Below, in pieces: positions 1-7,149 of a DNA stretch of 26,357 bases. Below the pieces are notes generated by a model. The model was not told the origin of the DNA, searched no databases, and worked only from the letters and a program-made list of their open reading frames with translations. How positions within the stretch are numbered: position 1 is the stretch's first letter; every line of letters starts with the position of its first letter. Source of the stretch: CAZIVO01 sp964542765 (GTDB taxonomy: Bacteria > Planctomycetota > UBA1135 > UBA2386). The position numbers and the translations under genes were made by a program. The stretch is taken from positions 1 to 26,357 of the forward strand of contig CAZIVO010000042.1 in NCBI GenBank assembly GCA_964542765.1, given 5' to 3'.

Positions 1-47
1 GCTATCGCAACATCTGGATCCGTCCGTTGGGCGGCGAGCAGGAGTAG
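1..47 (+). CDS. C-terminal end of a DUF1080 (3-keto-disaccharide hydrolase-like) protein, partial
   Basis: Reading from base 3, the window opens with the residues YRNIWIRPLGGEQE followed by a TAG stop at 45-47. The pattern [FY]RN[IV]x[IV]xPL is the usual last beta-strand of DUF1080 proteins, which have a concanavalin-like jelly-roll fold and include enzymes acting on 3-keto-glycosides. The complete tandem DUF1080 protein at 5031-6346 ends in the closely similar FRNVRVTPLL, which supports the call. Only 14 residues are inside the window, so the rest of the protein and its length are unknown. Confidence 0.6.
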   Translation, partial: YRNIWIRPLGGEQE

Positions 48-92
48 TGATCTGGCTGTGATGACCGGGTGTCTGCTGTCCCGTGGAGATTG

Positions 93-740
93 ATGCAGAT
101 GTCAAATCCTGAGCAAGGGTCGGAGAGTGCGCAATCCTGGTATTACCGCGGCCTGGAACTGGTGCAACAGCGTCTGCGGTCAGTGCGCGCTGACCTGACC
201 GAGCGGGCGCGATGTGCCCACCAGGTGGCAGATGAGATGGGCGAGGCTTCACCGCTTCAGGAGCAACTCGAGTGCAGTCGGGGTTGCTCGTATTGCTGCT
301 ATTTTCCGGTGGGTGTGACCGAGGCCGAGGCTATGGCGATCTTGCAATACCTGCGCGATGAACTCAGTCCCGCTGCGATGGCCAGTCTGGAGTTGCGCTG
401 CATGGCCGAGGCTGATGACCGCGCCGCCCTCGACTGGGAAGCACTCGCCAGCCAGAAGCGTCCGTGCGTGTTGCTCGCGGACGATGGGTCCTGCCTGACT
501 TATGATGCGCGCCCGGTCGCTTGTCGCGGCTGGCGATCGACCTCGCGTGACAGTTGCCACGAGCATTTTGGCGGCGGTCAGCAGGCCCGGCCGAGGCTCG
601 ATGCCCCGGCGTATCTCTCCTGTCTGGGCGTGCACGAAGGCCTCGCGGCGGCGTGCACGGATGTCGAGGATGGAGTTGCCGAGACCCGGGAGTTGACCGA
701 GGCATTGAGACGTATCTTGCGCCCGAGTCCTGTTTCCTGA
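93..740 (+). CDS. YkgJ family cysteine-cluster protein (putative Zn/Fe-binding)
   Basis: From the ATG at 93 this is a 215-residue cytoplasmic protein with no signal peptide. It carries the cysteine pattern of the YkgJ/UPF0153 family: C-x3-C-x2-CC near residues 61-69 (CSRGCSYCC), then RPC about 55 residues later, then SCLTYDARPVACR, which holds the conserved C-x2-Y-x2-RP-x2-CR signature. The family is thought to bind zinc or an iron-sulfur cluster, but its biochemical role is not settled. A GGAG sequence at 85-88 precedes two possible ATG starts (93 and 99); a GTG at 69 is also open in frame but has no better ribosome site. The gene ends 5 bp before the stop of the convergent lipoprotein gene on the other strand. 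Confidence 0.85.
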   Translation: MQMSNPEQGSESAQSWYYRGLELVQQRLRSVRADLTERARCAHQVADEMGEASPLQEQLECSRGCSYCCYFPVGVTEAEAMAILQYLRDELSPAAMASLELRCMAEADDRAALDWEALASQKRPCVLLADDGSCLTYDARPVACRGWRSTSRDSCHEHFGGGQQARPRLDAPAYLSCLGVHEGLAAACTDVEDGVAETRELTEALRRILRPSPVS

Positions 741-745
741 TCGTG

Positions 746-1549
746 TCAATCGCGATGCCGTCGCGCGGCGATGGCATGCATCCGGAAACGGGTGCCACTG
801 CCGTCAGGCCTGACTGCAACCAGCGAGGTGATCCCGGCCGAGAGGTTCAGGGGTGAAGCCGGATCGATGACGACGAGACTGAGGTTGATGGCCTGGATGT
901 CATTGAGAGTGGCCACCATCGGAATCCGCCACGTGGGAATCTCCCAGTCGCTCTCCGGGATCTTTGATTGCCAGTCTTGCGATGCGCCGATCGCGATTTC
1001 TGCGCGGATCCCGAGGTTCATCAGGATCGAGACGATGGGTGGTTTCTTGACGATCTTCCACAGGACAGGAGCCAGTATGTCATTTCGCTGGAGGATGGTG
1101 AGCACCGCTCGCAGGGAGCCGATCGCGTTCGCCACCACCTCGGGGTTCTTCGGTTTGATGGCCGCGGCGGCGATTCCGGTGGTCAGGTGATGGACTTTGA
1201 TCCTGTCTTGCGACGTGCCCAAGCTCTCACCGTTTTCGTCGAAGACGGTGAGGGCGAAGCCTACTCTTTTCCGGTCTTCCGAGATCTCGGCGATGGTCAT
1301 GTGCAGGTACCAGTTTTCCACGCCGACAGGGGAGTCCAGGCTCAGAGCGAAGAGGATCTCGTCGCCTACCGCTGGAGAGCTGGTCGATGGGGCATCGAAG
1401 CCGGAGAGGATTTTTGCGCTCACCTCGGTTGGTGGTGGGATCGCGTGGAATTGTTCAGCCTCTTGAAACCAGTCGAATTGCGGTGGTTTCGTCGCGCAGG
1501 ATGCGATCAGCAGGACCGATGGGACGAGTACAAGGATGCGGTGGCTCAT
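746..1549 (-). CDS. Putative lipoprotein of unknown function
   Basis: This 267-residue protein begins with a hydrophobic signal segment ending in the lipobox-like IASC, so Cys18 is the likely lipidated residue after cleavage by signal peptidase II. The rest is a mix of predicted strands and one more hydrophobic stretch near residues 145-190 (IGSLRAVLTILQRN... ILMNLGIRAEIAIGA), perhaps buried core. I do not recognise a family. It is the last gene of the minus-strand block and follows the trypsin-like lipoprotein gene after 126 bp, so the two may be co-transcribed. Its job may relate to the cell envelope, but nothing in the sequence shows a reaction. Confidence 0.7.
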   Translation of the reverse strand: MSHRILVLVPSVLLIASCATKPPQFDWFQEAEQFHAIPPPTEVSAKILSGFDAPSTSSPAVGDEILFALSLDSPVGVENWYLHMTIAEISEDRKRVGFALTVFDENGESLGTSQDRIKVHHLTTGIAAAAIKPKNPEVVANAIGSLRAVLTILQRNDILAPVLWKIVKKPPIVSILMNLGIRAEIAIGASQDWQSKIPESDWEIPTWRIPMVATLNDIQAINLSLVVIDPASPLNLSAGITSLVAVRPDGSGTRFRMHAIAARRHRD

Positions 1550-1675
1550 CGGACTCGCCGCAGCATACCGGGATTGCCGGGGTGGTCAGCAAGCACCTTT
1601 TCCGGGCATGACATCTCGAAGCCTGTTTCCATCAACCCCACAGAGATCGCCTTGTGTTTGTCTGTTCCGGGTCGG

Positions 1676-2560
1676 TCACTTGATGGCGCCGAGGATCGAA
1701 CTCGCGGCGACACAGTTCTTGAAGACCATCTGCAGATTCTTCTGCACGCCCTTTTCGACCGAGTAGTAGACCGACTGTGTTGTCTTTCCCATCGCGATGA
1801 CGGCTCCGGTAGCATCGAAGACCGGAGCACCGCTCGAGCCTTTGGCGTAATCGGCGGTGATCGAAATTTCGGGTGCGCGTCTGCCGACGACGGAGACTCG
1901 GGACACCACACCGGTGGTGAGCACGTAATAATGCGAGGAGGGGTGGCTGATGACCGTGACCGGCTCGCCGGTCCGGACCTCGGCACGCAAGGGCAGCGGT
2001 TGGTAATCGGTTCCTGCCATGCGCAAGAGGGCGAAGTCATTCTCCTTGTCTGCCGCCAGCACTTCGAGGACGGCGTGGACCTTGCCGTTGCGGGTCATGA
2101 CCCCGAGGACAGTGTCCTTTTCCCCTTTCAGTACGTGGTAGTTCGTCGCGATGACCCCGCCCGCCGTGACGACGAAACCGCTCGCACTACGATTGTGCCA
2201 GCGTGGGCACTTGCTGCATTTGTAGCGCTTGGCAACGACCACAATACTGTCGATGACGCGATCATGGAGATCGGCAGGTGAAATCTCATCGGTGGTTGGA
2301 GCGACCAGATCCAGTTGACAGGTCTTTCGTTTCAGCTGCTTCTCCAGTTCGCTGAAAGGTACGGTTCCCTCATCTTCGGATAGCTTCTTGAGCCCTGATG
2401 CCAGGAAGGCCCGGATGCGATGGTCGTGCACGGGATCACTACCGAGCAAGGGTTCGCTGGCGAGGCAAGCATCGAACTCGGCAGGTTGCCAGGATGTCGG
2501 AATCGCACAGCCGCCGGCGGTGATCAGGAGGAGCAAGGAGGAGGCGAGTGGTCGGTGCAT
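1676..2560 (-). CDS. Trypsin-like serine protease, lipoprotein (S1C-like)
   Basis: The 294-residue protein has a lipoprotein signal peptide with lipobox ITAGGC (Cys18). The protease domain covers about residues 105-290. The catalytic triad is visible: His142 in ATNYHVLKG, Asp175 in ENDFALLRM, and Ser243 in KGSSGAPVF, where the usual GNSGGP is GSSGAP. These motifs match the trypsin-like peptidase family that includes DegP/HtrA, but there is no PDZ domain, so substrate capture must differ from DegP. Just before the domain is CSKCPRWH (115-122), an unusual C-x2-C pair that may bind metal or form a disulfide. The gene starts 10 bp after the stop of the HExxH/Sel1 gene, so the pair is probably one operon. 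It likely degrades or processes proteins at the envelope. Confidence 0.85.
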   Translation of the reverse strand: MHRPLASSLLLLITAGGCAIPTSWQPAEFDACLASEPLLGSDPVHDHRIRAFLASGLKKLSEDEGTVPFSELEKQLKRKTCQLDLVAPTTDEISPADLHDRVIDSIVVVAKRYKCSKCPRWHNRSASGFVVTAGGVIATNYHVLKGEKDTVLGVMTRNGKVHAVLEVLAADKENDFALLRMAGTDYQPLPLRAEVRTGEPVTVISHPSSHYYVLTTGVVSRVSVVGRRAPEISITADYAKGSSGAPVFDATGAVIAMGKTTQSVYYSVEKGVQKNLQMVFKNCVAASSILGAIK

Positions 2561-2570
2561 GGTGGAGCCT

Positions 2571-3884
2571 CTATCGGGTTAGCTTTCGGGCTGCGCGGTG
2601 CCCTTGTTTTGCGGCGCGCTGGAGCCATGACGTTGCTTCGCGCTGCGCCTGGTCATCGCCTGTGCGTAGCATGAGGGCCAGATTGTACTGCCCCTGGGCC
2701 CAGCCCTGCTCCGCGCTCAGGCGAAAGAGTCGCTTTGCTTCGGCTGCATCGGCTGGCACGCCGTAGCCCATCTTGTGCATCCAGCCCAGGCAGTCCTGGG
2801 CGTTGGCATTGTTTCGTGCTGCTGCCATGGCATACCAGCGGACTGCCTCGGCATGATCGCGATCGACGCCGTCTCCATCGCGATAGCGGAATCCCAGCTG
2901 GATCTGGGCCTCGAGATCGCCGCCCTTGGCGACGCGCTTGAGCCAGGTGACCTCGTCTTCGCCGTCACGTCTTTGCTTGCCCTTCTTGGCGGCGAGGTGC
3001 TCGCGGTAGGCGCGCCGGTCTTCGGCAGCATGCGCGAAGCGCGGCGCTTTCTTCGGATCGAACCCACGCAGGTGCGCCTGATCGAGCCTTTCGCGGGGTG
3101 GCTGGTAGCGCCAGTCGTTGTCGCCGAGATATCGACCGATCAAGGCGGCCAGCCGTGGATCGTATTGATCGAGTTCGTCGCGCTTGTCGACCCAGTTGTG
3201 GTCGTGGTCGGGCGCGCGGTTGGTGTCGAACCAGGATTGCACGCCCTCGGCCCAGTACTCGGCAGGATTGGTGGCGGCATACTTGCTCTTCCAGAGTCCT
3301 TCGGACATGGCCTGCCGGTAGGTGGTTTGCAGCAACTTGTTGAATTCGGGGTGCATGGTTGCCAGTGCCATGGCGTGGATGGCGTGGGCAAACTCATGGA
3401 CCAGGATGCTCTCGGTGCCGCAGGGTGCCCCGGGATAACCAAGGAGGTCTTCTTCGCCATTGCTGCAGATGTTGCGTTGCCGCGATGGCCCGAAGCCTCG
3501 TGCTCGGACATTCCAGAAGCCCTTCGGGCGCATGCTCGTGTATTCGGGGATCTCGGTGGTTTTTTCTCGCACGCCGATGATGACCAGCCGGGTCTTGCTC
3601 TTGACGAGTTCGGCGAGCAGTTCCGGTCGCCCGGCGAGCATCTGGCGGATCAGGTAGGCGGCTTCCCGGTGAGCTCGATCGGGCACATCTTTCGAACTGA
3701 TGATGGGGAAGCCGTCGAGGAAGCAGCACTTTTCGTAAAAGGGGTCGAGGTTGTACTTCGCGACCACTTCTTTCGCGATCGGTGAGTGGATCAAGAGAAG
3801 GCCGGCGTCTTCTTGCTGCTGTGCACCGAGGCTCGTGGTCGCGGCCAGCAGCAGGGCCGAGCGAAGGTATCTGGAACCGGACAT
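2571..3884 (-). CDS. Secreted HExxH metallopeptidase-like protein with C-terminal Sel1 repeats
   Basis: A signal peptide (about residues 1-21, ending LGAQ) leads into a domain with the zinc-peptidase motif HEFAH at 163-167. About 45 residues later comes NPAEYWAEGVQSWFD, where Glu213 is a good third zinc ligand of the gluzincin type. Conserved-looking cysteines sit at 53-54, 140, 155 and 365. From about residue 310 to the end are three to four Sel1-like helical repeats (for example AQIQLGFRYRDGDGV, AQDCLGWMHKMGYGV and GQYNLALMLRTGD), which normally serve in protein-protein contact. Zinc peptidase activity is inferred from the motifs; the family is not one I can name exactly. It lies 55 bp after the thioredoxin-like selenoprotein gene and 10 bp before the protease gene. 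Confidence 0.8.
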   Translation of the reverse strand: MSGSRYLRSALLLAATTSLGAQQQEDAGLLLIHSPIAKEVVAKYNLDPFYEKCCFLDGFPIISSKDVPDRAHREAAYLIRQMLAGRPELLAELVKSKTRLVIIGVREKTTEIPEYTSMRPKGFWNVRARGFGPSRQRNICSNGEEDLLGYPGAPCGTESILVHEFAHAIHAMALATMHPEFNKLLQTTYRQAMSEGLWKSKYAATNPAEYWAEGVQSWFDTNRAPDHDHNWVDKRDELDQYDPRLAALIGRYLGDNDWRYQPPRERLDQAHLRGFDPKKAPRFAHAAEDRRAYREHLAAKKGKQRRDGEDEVTWLKRVAKGGDLEAQIQLGFRYRDGDGVDRDHAEAVRWYAMAAARNNANAQDCLGWMHKMGYGVPADAAEAKRLFRLSAEQGWAQGQYNLALMLRTGDDQAQREATSWLQRAAKQGHRAARKLTR

Positions 3885-3939
3885 GAGGTGGGTTGCTCAG
3901 GGGGCGTGCCAGGATTGCTCACCGGCGGTCTGTCGGAGA

Positions 3940-4968
3940 TCAGCGCATCTTCTCCAGTCGTTCACGCGCTCTCTTGATCATGGAAGTGTAGTAGGTTTCT
4001 CGATCGCCGACACGGTCGATCAATGCTTCGAGGGCGCGTTCGTACATCTTGACATCACCTTGTGTTTCAGCGTGTCGCATCACCGTGGAGAGGAAACTCG
4101 GAGCCTTGATGCCGGTGGGAATCTTGCCGTCGGCGAAGAAGCGCAAGATCAACTGCTTGCGTGCCTCGAAGTAATCGCTGGAAGCAGGTCCATCGCCGCG
4201 GAGCGCCTGCTCCGCCTCGGTGAATTCGCGAGTGATGAGGAACAGCTCCGCTTGTTCTCGCTGTTCGCCGGTCATCGATGCGGACAGAGTTTCGAACAGG
4301 GCACAGCCATCGGCATGCGTGAGCAGGTTCATCCCCAGCTTGCTGACCAGAACCCTGGCCTTTGCCTTTGTATCGCCGGCCTCGGCCTTGGCGCGAAGCT
4401 TGGCGAAGGCTTCGGCTTGTTCCGCCATCGCCACGACGGAACCGAGATCACGTTTGCCGAGCGGGTGTTTTGACAGTAACTCCCCCGATGCATCGAGGAT
4501 CGCCAGCGATGGGAAACTCGAGAAGCCCTTGTCTCGCAGCAGGGATTGGTCCGGGTCCGACTTGACCCGGGTGGTGAGGTGCAAGAAGAGCACCAAACCC
4601 TTGCTCCAGTCGGCAAATTCTTCGGTGGAGAGCAAACTGCTCTCCAGTGCCTTGCAGGGGCTTCAAGGTGAGTAGGATCGCGAGAAGTAGGTGAGGATCC
4701 TGCGGCTGTCGCGGGCGGCTGCCTCACGGGCCTGCGCATAGTTGGTGAACCACGGTGCGGCCTTGAGCCAGTCCTCGGCGAGGATCGCATCACGGCGCTC
4801 ACCGAGTTCTCTCTGGGTGATGTCTCGCGGCGCTCCTAACAGCCTTATCGCCTTGGCCGCAATCGTCTTCTTGGGCTCGGTCTTCTTGGAGCTGCTTTCC
4901 TGGGCGCTGGCCACGGACGCGAGCATGGCGATGCCGGTGACGAAGAATGGTTTCGGTATCCTCTTCAT
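3940..4968 (-). CDS. Exported thioredoxin-fold selenoprotein (in-frame UGA = Sec102, U-x-x-C motif)
   Basis: Two open stretches, 4663-4968 and 3940-4662, are in the same frame, split only by TGA at 4663-4665. Read as selenocysteine it gives one 342-residue protein. Residues 1-22 are a signal peptide (ASVASA cleavage). The thioredoxin-like domain spans about 75-175: strand ILTYFSRSYSP, then U102-S103-P104-C105-K106-A-L-E, then FADWSKGLVLFLHL, then the cis-proline loop FSSFPSLAILDASG (Pro153). The UGA thus lies exactly at the first Cys of the usual CxxC. A hairpin fitting bSECIS rules follows (4627-4645). The part after about residue 180 is helical and unrecognised. The protein would be a periplasmic or secreted redox enzyme. 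Without Sec insertion a 101-residue stub is made. A nonsense mutation or sequencing error (TGC or TGT to TGA) is the alternative. No sel genes are in the window. Confidence 0.8.
4627..4645 (-). promoter_or_regulatory. Candidate bacterial SECIS element
   Basis: In the mRNA (minus strand) a perfect 7-bp stem GGAGAGC / GCUCUCC encloses the loop AGUUU. An outer U-A pair (4646/4626) extends the stem to 8 bp, and an A-U pair inside the loop could leave the loop as GUU. The apical-loop G is at 4637, with 25 nt between it and the UGA at 4663-4665. Published bacterial SECIS rules ask for a stem-loop just downstream of the UGA, a G in the first two loop positions, and roughly 16-37 nt between UGA and loop; this element meets all three. 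SelB would bind it to deliver Sec-tRNA. It lies inside the coding sequence, as is normal in bacteria. Confidence 0.75.
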
Positions 4969-5030
4969 GCCGGCAGCTTAGCCTCGGCCCGGTTGCGGCG
5001 ATAGCCACCGGGGCGGAAGAGACCGGGTCG

Positions 5031-6346
5031 TTACAGCAGGGGCGTTACCCGGACATTGCGGAACTGGATTTCGGCTCCTTCGGATTGCAGGCCGATCGGG
5101 CCCGAGATCTGCTCGCAGTCCCAGGCTTCGTTGAGGACTNNNNNNNNNNCAGCTGTACCCAGCTGCCATCGACGATGATCTTGTAGCGGTTCCACCCACC
5201 AAGCGGCTTCTCGTTGTAGTGGGAGGCGAGGGTGCGGCGTCCCTTGGTGCGCTCGGTGGCGACCTGCATCCCGAACTTGCCGATGTTCCAGATGTCGCCG
5301 GCACGACCGCTGAACAACTGGGCCTCGATGCTGCGCGGCCAGACCTTGTGCTCGCCATTGACTCGCAAGAGGACGCCGCTGTTGCCGGGTTTCTTCTCGG
5401 GGTCGAAGCGCCAGTCGAGTTCCAGGATGAAGTTTTCGTAGCTATCGGGAGTGTAGATGTATCCGCGGGGGTTGCCCTTGCAGATGAGATTCCCGTCCTT
5501 GTTCAAGGACCAGGCATCGCCGAGCTGGCCGGCGGTTTTGAACTGCGCTTTGCTCCGGCCGAAGCTCTTTGCATCGAAGAGGGGGACGGTCTTTCCCATG
5601 CGTTTCTTTGCCGGTGGCAGTTCACGGATCATGATGTCTCGATACCAGACCTTGTTGCCGTGGTCCTGCAGGCAGATATGCCCGCGACCGATGGTGGCGA
5701 AGCGCTTCCACTTGTTGAACTTGCTCTTGGCAATGCGTTGCTGCCAGTCTTCCGAGCCAAAGTTTGCGGCGACAACCTGCTTGCCATTCAGCCAGTGTTC
5801 GATGCGGGTCCCATCGACGATGATGCGAGCCGTGTTCCACTCGCCAACAGGATTGAGGGTCTTGCCACGCGGTGAGTAAAGGGCGTAGAGAGCGCCGGAG
5901 GACGACTTGGATTCGGCGGCCATCTTGTGACCGCTGTCATCGAAGATCTGGTATTCGGGACCCGTCCAGTAGGGTTTATTCTCGTCCTCGCTGACGCGGT
6001 AGAGGATGCCGCTGTTGGAACGCGCGGCGACCTTCCAGCTCAAACGAAGCTCGAAGTTGGCGTAGCGGCGGGTGGTGATGAGATTGCCGCCTCCTCCCTT
6101 GCTCAGGTGCAGGGTGCCGTCTTCGATCACCCAGCCCTTGTCGGGGAAATCCTTGCGCTGGTAGCCGCGCCAGCCCTTGGTGGTCTCGCCGTCGAAGAGG
6201 AGTTGCCAGCCGATGGAGAGTTCTTCATCTGTCAGGGACGGTTTGACTTCGGCAGGGGAGCGCTGGCCCTTCCCTGCCTCCTGGGCGATCAGGGGCAGGC
6301 AGGCGAGCAGGGCGGCGATCATGGTGCCGGGTATGGGGGCGTTCAT
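5031..6346 (-). CDS. Secreted protein with two tandem DUF1080 domains, interrupted by an assembly gap
   Basis: A signal peptide (1-21, LIAQ) is followed by two DUF1080 (3-keto-disaccharide hydrolase-like) domains. Domain 1 covers about 42-242 (WQLLFDGETTKGWRGY, SNSGILYRV, EYQIFDDSGH, WNTARIIVDGTRIEHWLNG, YRDIMIREL). Domain 2 runs from about 252 to the end (VPLFDAKSF, GNSGVLLRV, IEAQLFSG, WNRYKIIVDGSWVQL). Ten Ns at 5140-5149 break the frame. Beyond them the true C-terminus is readable in another frame as VLNEAWDCEQISGPIG... IQFRNVRVTPLL with TAA at 5031-5033. An intact gene needs a real gap of 3n+2 bases, so the N run is a placeholder. The protein likely binds or cleaves oxidised sugars outside the cytoplasm. 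A simple open-frame reading through the Ns would give a false C-terminus stopping at 5045. Confidence 0.85.
5140..5149. other. Assembly gap (10 N)
   Basis: Ten consecutive undetermined bases lie inside the second DUF1080 domain of the gene at 5031-6346. The flanking protein segments fit together only if the missing stretch is 11, 14 or another 3n+2 bases, so ten is unlikely to be the true length. Confidence 0.99.
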
Positions 6347-6477
6347 CGGTACGGGTCCTTCGAAAGGGGTGGGGAGGAGCGATCATAGCTAGCGTCCGGC
6401 GTTGCCCACCGCAAGGGTGAGTTCGAGGGCAGCCGGGATCATCGAGTGCCCTTTGGATGTATCCCCGGTCGAAGGTG

Positions 6478-7137
6478 CTACTGGGCCCTTTCCCGTGCCC
6501 AGATACGCATCATTTCCACGTCCTTGCGAAGCCCGCTGGCGATGTCTTTTCTGGACGCATTGACGAAGGGGATACCGCTGTCGATGAAGGTGCGCGTGGC
6601 GATCAGAGAACTTTCCGGCATGTCCTTCGCTGCCCAGATCTGATGTTCCCCGAAGAAGGCGGCGATTCCGAGGGCTGCTTTGGTGTGCTCGAATCTGACG
6701 GTGATCGGCCCATCGGCTTCGCGGATCGTTCGAAAGGTGATCTCCGGTGACGGTGCGACTCCCATGCGTCCGCGGAAGTGCCATCGCACGACCATGGTGT
6801 CACCATCAACGGACAGGATATCGAACGTGGTGGCCCAGGATCGGTGGCCCGCGGCATGTTCGAAGTCGAGCAGCATGGCCAGCGCCTCCTCGGGAGGTAA
6901 TGGCAGGGTGTAGACGATCCGGCCACCCTTGACATCCTCGAGGTCGAGGGGCTGTACCGGGAGCGATGCAGCAGGGTCTTGTGCTCCGGCTGCTACCGGC
7001 CTTGTGCTGGCCGCCGCCGCTGCGGGCAAGCTGGTCGCTTTTGGAGTGACGCTGCAAGAAGACATGGCGATGAGGAGCGCGAGGTAAGGCAGAACCTTCG
7101 TGGGTGGGGTGCGCCGCGGGTTTCTTTCGAGCATCAT
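6478..7137 (-). CDS. Putative lipoprotein with an SRPBCC/START-like fold
   Basis: The 219-residue protein has a hydrophobic N-terminal segment (about 16-28, ending AMSSC), a plausible though imperfect lipobox, then an Ala/Pro-rich linker to about residue 60. The remainder (about 65-219) reads like an SRPBCC/polyketide-cyclase-like domain: a strand GRIVYTLPLPPEEALAMLLDFE, the DFEHAAGHRSWAT turn, alternating strands (MVVRWHFRG, EITFRTIREADG, ITVRFEHTK), and a long C-terminal helix (NASRKDIASGLRKDVEMMRIWARE). That fold forms a pocket for hydrophobic ligands. The fold call rests on pattern only. The start codon lies 12 bp after the stop of the sulfatase gene, so the two are probably co-transcribed. 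Confidence 0.65.
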   Translation of the reverse strand: MMLERNPRRTPPTKVLPYLALLIAMSSCSVTPKATSLPAAAAASTRPVAAGAQDPAASLPVQPLDLEDVKGGRIVYTLPLPPEEALAMLLDFEHAAGHRSWATTFDILSVDGDTMVVRWHFRGRMGVAPSPEITFRTIREADGPITVRFEHTKAALGIAAFFGEHQIWAAKDMPESSLIATRTFIDSGIPFVNASRKDIASGLRKDVEMMRIWARERAQ

Positions 7138-7149
7138 CGTGCCGAACTT

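Noticed and set aside
968..2281. 437-codon plus-strand open frame
   Set aside because: It runs antisense through two lipoprotein genes with good signal peptides and catalytic motifs, and its own translation shows no domain.
3940..4635. A separate gene starting with TTG at 4635
   Set aside because: It is in frame with the upstream 101 codons, lacks its own ribosome site, and begins in the middle of a thioredoxin fold, so it is the second part of one gene.
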